A DNA stretch of 64,000 nucleotides from Oopsacas minuta (taxonomy: Eukaryota > Porifera > Hexactinellida > Lyssacinosida > Leucopsacidae). The position numbers and the translations under genes were made by a program. The notes below the pieces were generated by a model. The model was given only the letters and a program-made list of their open reading frames with translations. It was not told the origin of the DNA and searched no databases. This document shows, one piece after another, positions 58,535 through 64,000 of this stretch; position 1 is the stretch's first letter, and every line of letters begins with the position of its first letter. The stretch is taken from contig JAKMXF010000320.1 in NCBI GenBank assembly GCA_024704765.1, positions 62,001-126,000 on the forward strand, in the 5' to 3' direction.

Positions 58535-60905
58535 TCTATGAAATACCAAGGATAAAGAGATTATTGCATAAATTCTGGAGAAAATTCAAAAATTTCTAAA
58601 CACGTAATCTCAAAGAGAACCATTCAACTACCATTTTTAAGTCAACTCATGCTGATTTAATAACTAGTGCATTCTATACACCAAGGCATGACACATGGCC
58701 TACTAAATACGACAATACATGCTGGCCGAATTATAATAAAAATGTCCAGCCGACAGACTGGTGGTGCAACTCAGGGTTATGTATTTTTGTTCTTTAAAGG
58801 GGGCATGCCCTCTACCCCCCGTGTAAATGCCGCAATTCACCGGACCCGATTGATTTTGGGCTCCTGGATCTGCTAAATATTTCAGGATATTCAATATCAT
58901 TCGTCTCCAAATGTTTTCCATGTTCTATCCCCAAATCCTATGGGTAAAATTCTGATTAATTATCTTACAATTATCTCCCCCCTCCCCCCCTGTCTAACTT
59001 TAGAAACGAAATCTCTAGCATCAATTTGAAATATATGCAAAAAGGTGTGAAAATATGATAAATATTGTAAATATAGATTTGAGAATGTCAAAAATTAAAT
59101 TGACATAGTCAATTACCTCTTACTAGCAGTTAAAACGAAACTTTAGCATGATTTTGAATAATATGCAAAAGGTGTGAGAATATAATTAATCACCAAAAAG
59201 GTGTGAAATTTTCAGTTTAGAAAAATTCATACCCGAAGTGCAAATCTCCGACCGAAAATGTTTAAGTATGCCAATTTCCATGTTAATTGGACTTCTAGAT
59301 TTCGCACGGCCCCGCGGACGGACATCACACATAGTCCATTCCATTAGGGCATCTTCCTATAGGAGCTGCACTAAAAATAAGATTCCAGTTCTATAAATTT
59401 CATAAAAGAAATGTAATACTCCAATGTTTTGCGAATTGAATCTTTTTAGGGTAGAAAAATCCAAGGAATCAATTTGGACTGGTTTAAAAGTTCAAAAGGT
59501 CAACCTTCATCTAATTTTGACACAATTTTGTGATGACGTTAGCATTTATATAATTCGCCTAGTTTCTAAACTTTTTTTGTAAATTGTTCAGTAAGCAATC
59601 TTGTGACGTCATTTGGTCCTGAAAATTTTGCAGATATTGATTATGTGTTTAGTTAAATATCACTACGTAATACATTTAGTCGGTATATCGCTTTCCCTGG
59701 TCCAAAATTTCAATGGACAATCATTGCAAGGCCGTAGTCATGAAAATATAAGTGGTCCTGCTGGATACAGCAAAACAAGACCAAGTGGTTAGGTAAAGCT
59801 ATATAATACAGGGGCGTTGGAAATGCCGCGATTGCCGAAACTTTTGTTAGCTTGCACTTTTCAGGGTTTCTTCCAGGGGGGCATTTGCCCCCCTTTAGAA
59901 ATGACATTTTAGTCATTTCTAAGGGGCCATGCCCCCCTATAGTTACTTTGGGACGAGTGGAAGGATTCTAAAATTGGTGTCCCACTGTATATTCAGTATC
60001 CCTTCTAAGAATCAGCCAGGAAAATAGCTAAATTTCCAGCTTTGGCGGGTGGCGATTGTTCAGCCTAATACATGACGGCAGACCCCTTAGCTAGAGAACT
60101 ATGTATTTCTATTAAGTATTTACAATTCCCTTATGGGTGGGGTAAACCTTACTTTTGATAATATTATCAATGAGCCGCTGTAATAAGGTTGAGCTGTACA
60201 ACCTGGCAGTTTGTGACATATTGGAAAATTGCAGGTAAATGTGGTCAGGTTGAAACCTGACTAACCGGACCGGTGACTACGGCCTTGCATTGCCTTAGCG
60301 CATGAATGCTATGCTCCCACCATTGTGATGTACCAGCGTATTTTAACTCGAGTTATATATATCCGAGTTTTTCGAGCGTATTTACATTAGATTTAGTGGA
60401 AAAGAGGTCTTAGATGTTGCCCCAGGGTATTATAATTTTAACACACTATTCGAGTTCTTGTCTAGGGTATTTATCATGCGATCTAGATGTAAGGCGTGGA
60501 AATTACCACATGGGGGACAAGTAAGTTGCCCCTCGCGGGAGCATTTCCTCTGGGTAATAGGTTACTACATGACAGTATACTCTGGCGTAGAATGTAAGCA
60601 TCAGTACGAGTTGACTGACAATCTACTTAAATATACTCGACTAAATTCTAAATATACTCGAGCATATGTGCCCAAAGTTATATTTTATTATCAGAAATAT
60701 AACATAGTTTTTGAAGATATATACGTCATATACGTCAAGTATGATCTTTAATAATACGAGGGCTCCTCCTACTAGCTCTTACAGAGTCGATTAAATTACG
60801 GCTAATTAAGAGGAGCCTTCGCATTTTAGAGGCATTCGGAGATGTTGGTGATTTACTATATTTGACTCCACTATTTCATTATTTTCTAAAGCTTACTTCA
60901 AATAC
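58535..60905. repeat. Repeat-rich region: CACACCTTTT repeat and a GCAAGGCCGTAGTCA element
   Basis: About 58960-59385 is an inverted relative of the 20515-22240 repeat (AAAGGTGTGA blocks and the CCTATAGGAGCTGCACTAA edge). At 59727-60293 the ends GCAAGGCCGTAGTCA and TGACTACGGCCTTGC are perfect inverted repeats, and a related piece lies at 32660-32880. No 8-bp duplication was found. Inside it, at 59809, CAGGGGCGTTGG resembles a hAT left end followed by G/C-run palindromes. The plus-strand frame 60458-60751 is unrecognised. Confidence 0.55.
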
Positions 60906-61384
60906 CTCCTAGACAAGGGCGGCGCCAGGATTTTGCGAACGGAGGGCTGGGCCTGGCGACACGTTTTACCGCAGGGGCCAAGCTCGCTCGACATATCTAT
61001 TAAATTATTCAATATATTCGCCTTTAATGCCAGAAAATTCTATGACCTGTTGCTTTGGATGAAAAATATATGTAAAATCAGAAATGAAGACATAGATTAT
61101 TAAGGTAATATGGTACTAACAATAAAGCACAAAATTTTATGCAAACATGGCCTGTCATCAACTGAATGAGAAACAAGAGTTTCGGAGAAGGCGGAATATT
61201 AGCTAAATTATGCACCTATAAAAACAAACTTAAAAACACATGTACTTTTAAAACAAACAAATTTCGGAAAAAACAAAACAAAGACGAAGCAAGTTCGGTC
61301 AATAATTTCTAAATTTTTATCTCCTGAAAATTAAGGGGGGCTTGAGCCCCCCAAATTTGTCCTGGCGCCACTCCTACTCCTAGA
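60906..61384. mobile_element. 463-bp hAT-type MITE
   Basis: The element at 60914-61376 begins CAAGGGCGGCGCCAGGATTT and ends AAATTTGTCCTGGCGCCACT followed by CCTA, an imperfect inverted repeat. Perfect 8-bp direct repeats CTCCTAGA flank it (60906-60913, 61377-61384). A subterminal GGGGGGCT/AGCCCCCC hairpin precedes the right end. No coding potential. Confidence 0.88.
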
Positions 61385-62642
61385 TGTAGCTATAGGTGTT
61401 TTGAATCGATATTGTACTAGGTCATTTTGTGACACTCTGGCTATATTGGAGTAGGCATTTACCGTGGATTAACTGCTTGGATGTTGTTTGGGTTATTTTA
61501 AGACACTCCATTTCTGGCAGTGTTGGTGTGAGTGCGATCTTTAACAAATTAGCTAAGAATATCTCATCCGTTTGGGAATTTTTTTGAGTAGTAATGAGAT
61601 ATCATATCATCAGAGAAGGTGTAAAATTGAACAAACTTCAATCATTGAAGTCTGATCACTTTTTATTTCGTAATCAGCGTAAAATTCCCCGTCATTTAAG
61701 TGGCCACATGACCATATTTGGGAATATTTTTCAATAGCAACACAAGTCTCAGGAATGTATCAACATTCCATTCTCAAAACTTATCAAACCCTATCGAGTG
61801 ACCTCTTGTACGATGCCGCTCGACAAATTGAGTAGTTATGTACATATGTCATAGGAGATGTTGTCAATCGGGAGATGTTGTCGATCTGATGGTATATGGC
61901 TTCAATACAGTTTTTAAGTGAATTGTGTGACTTCAACAAATTATAACTGACATGCTTCAATCGTCGTACGATCGTACGATAGCAAGATTCCACAAATAAA
62001 TAGTAAACCTAAAATGTTTTTTATTTATTCATACTTAAAATTACTGAAAATTACCATCTAAAGTAAGATTATCACACTCTTATGTAAAATATGCAAGCAT
62101 CAAAATGAAGTTATACAATTAATAGGAGATTTTATCCAATTGTCTCCATTACTAATTTTAAAACTCCGGCACTTTAAGTTCCTTGGGTATACACTTCTTT
62201 TCGGTAATCATTTTACCCTAAAAACTGTTATTGGAAAAAATCATTACCATTACGATGGAATGAAAAACAAGAAAATAATATCTGAAGAAGATTCAAATCT
62301 ACCACGAAACATGAAAGTCAATTTTGCAGTATACTTGGCTATTCCTTGTTAGTTGACCTCAAACACAAGCATTGGGGGAGTTTAGTACGTATCATTCCTA
62401 AATAAGTACATTAGATATATCGTAATATACTTGGCTAAATTATCAGTTTGCTTACTAATGGTATTAGAAACTATAAAAGTACAGTATTGAAGCCATATAC
62501 TATCAAATCGCCAACATCTCCTATAACCATATAAGCCCTCTAAACGACCTTTAACATGATTTTACGATCTCGTCCCCCGAGCCCTCCAATTTTCTTGAAA
62601 ATACATGCTAGTTAAGAGAAAGCTTACTATAAATGTATAATA
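61385..62642. other. Intergenic region, nothing assigned
   Basis: No gene or repeat that I can support. CGTCGTACGATCGTACGA near 61965 is a short palindromic run. Short open frames at 61784-61993 and 62140-62352 are unrecognised. Confidence 0.35.
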
Positions 62643-63668
62643 AAGTAGAACCTCCCAAGCGGGGTATCCGGGAAACACTAACAAAATTCTGCACCCCACT
62701 TAGGGAAATACTCCACTTCTGACATTATGTATTTCAGCGTTTTTACACATTTCAATAAGTATAGTTCTAGATTTTATTGATTATTACAGCCATTTTTGAA
62801 GGAGCCACACACTGGAGCGAGATTTGAATGCTATTAGAATATAACAGGTCCAATGTTACAAAATATTGCCTTAATGACTTCAAAGAACCTGCCCAATTTG
62901 GATGGTTTTAGCACTTCTAATGGCTAGCTAGAAAGGTTCCGAAGCCGCAATAGTATTATAAGTAAAGTTATACAAGGTAAAAGAGCGTCAGCTCCTCTGA
63001 ATGCTGTCGAGGATTTCAAGAAGATATTGTCTACTCTCCTTAACAAACTCCCGATATCCATACAATGGAAAGCTACTGCCAAAGATTGGATGAATTCTAC
63101 TTCTATAATTAAATGCTAGGATTGAGACACAGAAACAGAATGTCTCGCTCTATCTTGATAACTTTTCCGGGCATGAGCGTAGATTTGAATTAGCCAAGGA
63201 ACATTAACGGTTTAATCCATGTCCCTGTTGAACGGTTACTACCGAGTTGTACTTTTCTAGTACAACGTTGATCGAGGGATTGTTAACGCTTTGAAAATTA
63301 GATATCGTAATGAATTTTATCGAAAAACCTCCTATGGATGGTGTAGATATCCTATATGCATGCGTTTGGTTGGTAGGGCATGGTATTCGTTACACAATAC
63401 ATCCATCGTTTCTCTGAGAAAGCTGGTTTCTGCTTTGAATCAGATAATGAAATCATTCCTGATCTATATTCCATGATATTGTGAATCAAGATGAAAAGGA
63501 TATCCTTGATAAAGAAGCTTTGATAGCTGAAGACGCTGAGTTATAGAAATGATTGAGTTGTTCGACGCTAAGGAAGATCAAGTTGAAGGTGCCGTAGAAC
63601 TCAAAATTCCAGCAGTGCACCCCAATACCCTACTTCTGACATACCCCACTTTTGGAGGTTCTACTGTA
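62641..63668 (+). mobile_element. Tigger/pogo transposon, decayed, ends intact
   Basis: The element at 62643-63666 has left end AAGTAGAACCTCCCAAGCGG and right end CCACTTTTGGAGGTTCTACTG, flanked by TA on both sides. Plus-strand coding remnants match pogo transposases: SNG-stop-LERFRSRNSIIS (the tryptophan of the usual SNGWLERF is now a stop) followed by RASAPLNAVEDFKKIL, then GIVNALKIRYRNEFYRK from the DDE domain near 63276-63326. It is far shorter than an autonomous element and full of stops. Confidence 0.8.
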
Positions 63669-64000
63669 TGTGATTTAAACGTAGATAGGGATATTTGACT
63701 AGTGATTTATGCTAACTGCTAAGTTGAACAGAAAAATCGTCTCACTATGTGTTCGCTCTTCTGTAATTGAAATATCAAAATATACGTAGAGACTTGCTCT
63801 TAACGGCTATACATGGGTATTTGAGTACGCTGAATCCGAATTTCGCATTTTCAAGTTTATCATATGTAAATTATTGTTGAATTATGAATAGTAAGTAAAC
63901 AATTATCCAAATTTCTAAATATTGTTAGAGACTTTCTCTCAACAGGCATGTGGGGTACAAATTACGCTGGACCCGGTGGCCTAAGAGAAATTACGTCGGC
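63669..64000 (-). repeat. Terminal segment with the dispersed module
   Basis: Around 63780-63920 a decayed minus-strand copy of the module that contains the CGGATTCAGC motif and GTAAATTATTGTTG can be read. It is followed by a repeated GAGACTTTCTCTCAACAGGC-like unit similar to the AGAGCAAGTCTCT segments elsewhere. No gene. Confidence 0.45.

Noticed and set aside
60458-60751. 97-residue plus-strand open frame
   Set aside because: No recognised domain and no neighbouring exon signals. It lies in repeat-rich DNA.
1-64000. CRISPR array, bacterial operon or phage content
   Set aside because: No regularly spaced repeats, no operon-like gene packing, and the genes are animal orthologues with spliceosomal introns.

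Overview
The window is nuclear DNA of an invertebrate animal. It is visibly AT-rich. The genes are typical animal orthologues: an ERK5-like MAP kinase, focadhesin, TOM20, a KIF1/UNC-104 kinesin, GALK2-type N-acetylgalactosamine kinase, an FGD-type RhoGEF and the NAA30 acetyltransferase. Two genes have spliceosomal introns, some only 54-78 nt long with clean GT..AG ends. The species cannot be fixed from sequence alone. The intron-poor genes, very short introns and DNA-transposon-dominated intergenic space would suit a sponge or another early-branching animal, but that is inference.

Layout: 1-1904 is the 3' part of an ERK5-like kinase whose first exon(s) lie before the window. 1905-7700 is transposon debris, including a 436-bp hAT derivative with perfect target-site duplications. 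7701-15336 holds two almost identical TPR-protein genes in divergent orientation, about 4.3 kb apart. 15774-18988 is a complete but inactivated hAT transposon, followed by a MULE transposase relic carrying a RING finger (19486-20460). 20461-22643 is repeat DNA with striking hairpins. 22644-27749 is a single-exon focadhesin gene and 28510-28965 a single-exon TOM20. 28966-33590 is intergenic with foldback and pogo-like MITEs. 33591-43573 is a 12-exon KIF1 kinesin whose long introns contain MITEs. 43574-45204 is a cluster of a dispersed hairpin-ended repeat. 45205-46554 is GALK2. 46555-51426 is transposon-rich. 51427-54648 is a two-exon FGD gene. 54649-57934 is intergenic, NAA30 is at 57935-58534 (minus strand), and 58535-64000 is mostly transposons (a hAT MITE and a Tigger/pogo relic).

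The cellular genes do not form a pathway. They are unrelated housekeeping and signalling genes separated by transposons. The most unusual parts are the mosaic inverted TPR gene pair, the ERK5-like kinase with DFS in place of DFG, a dispersed element ending in three consecutive short hairpins, one copy of which carries a nested Tc1-type MITE with an intact paralogous empty site, and five hAT-family insertions whose 8-bp duplications are still perfect.
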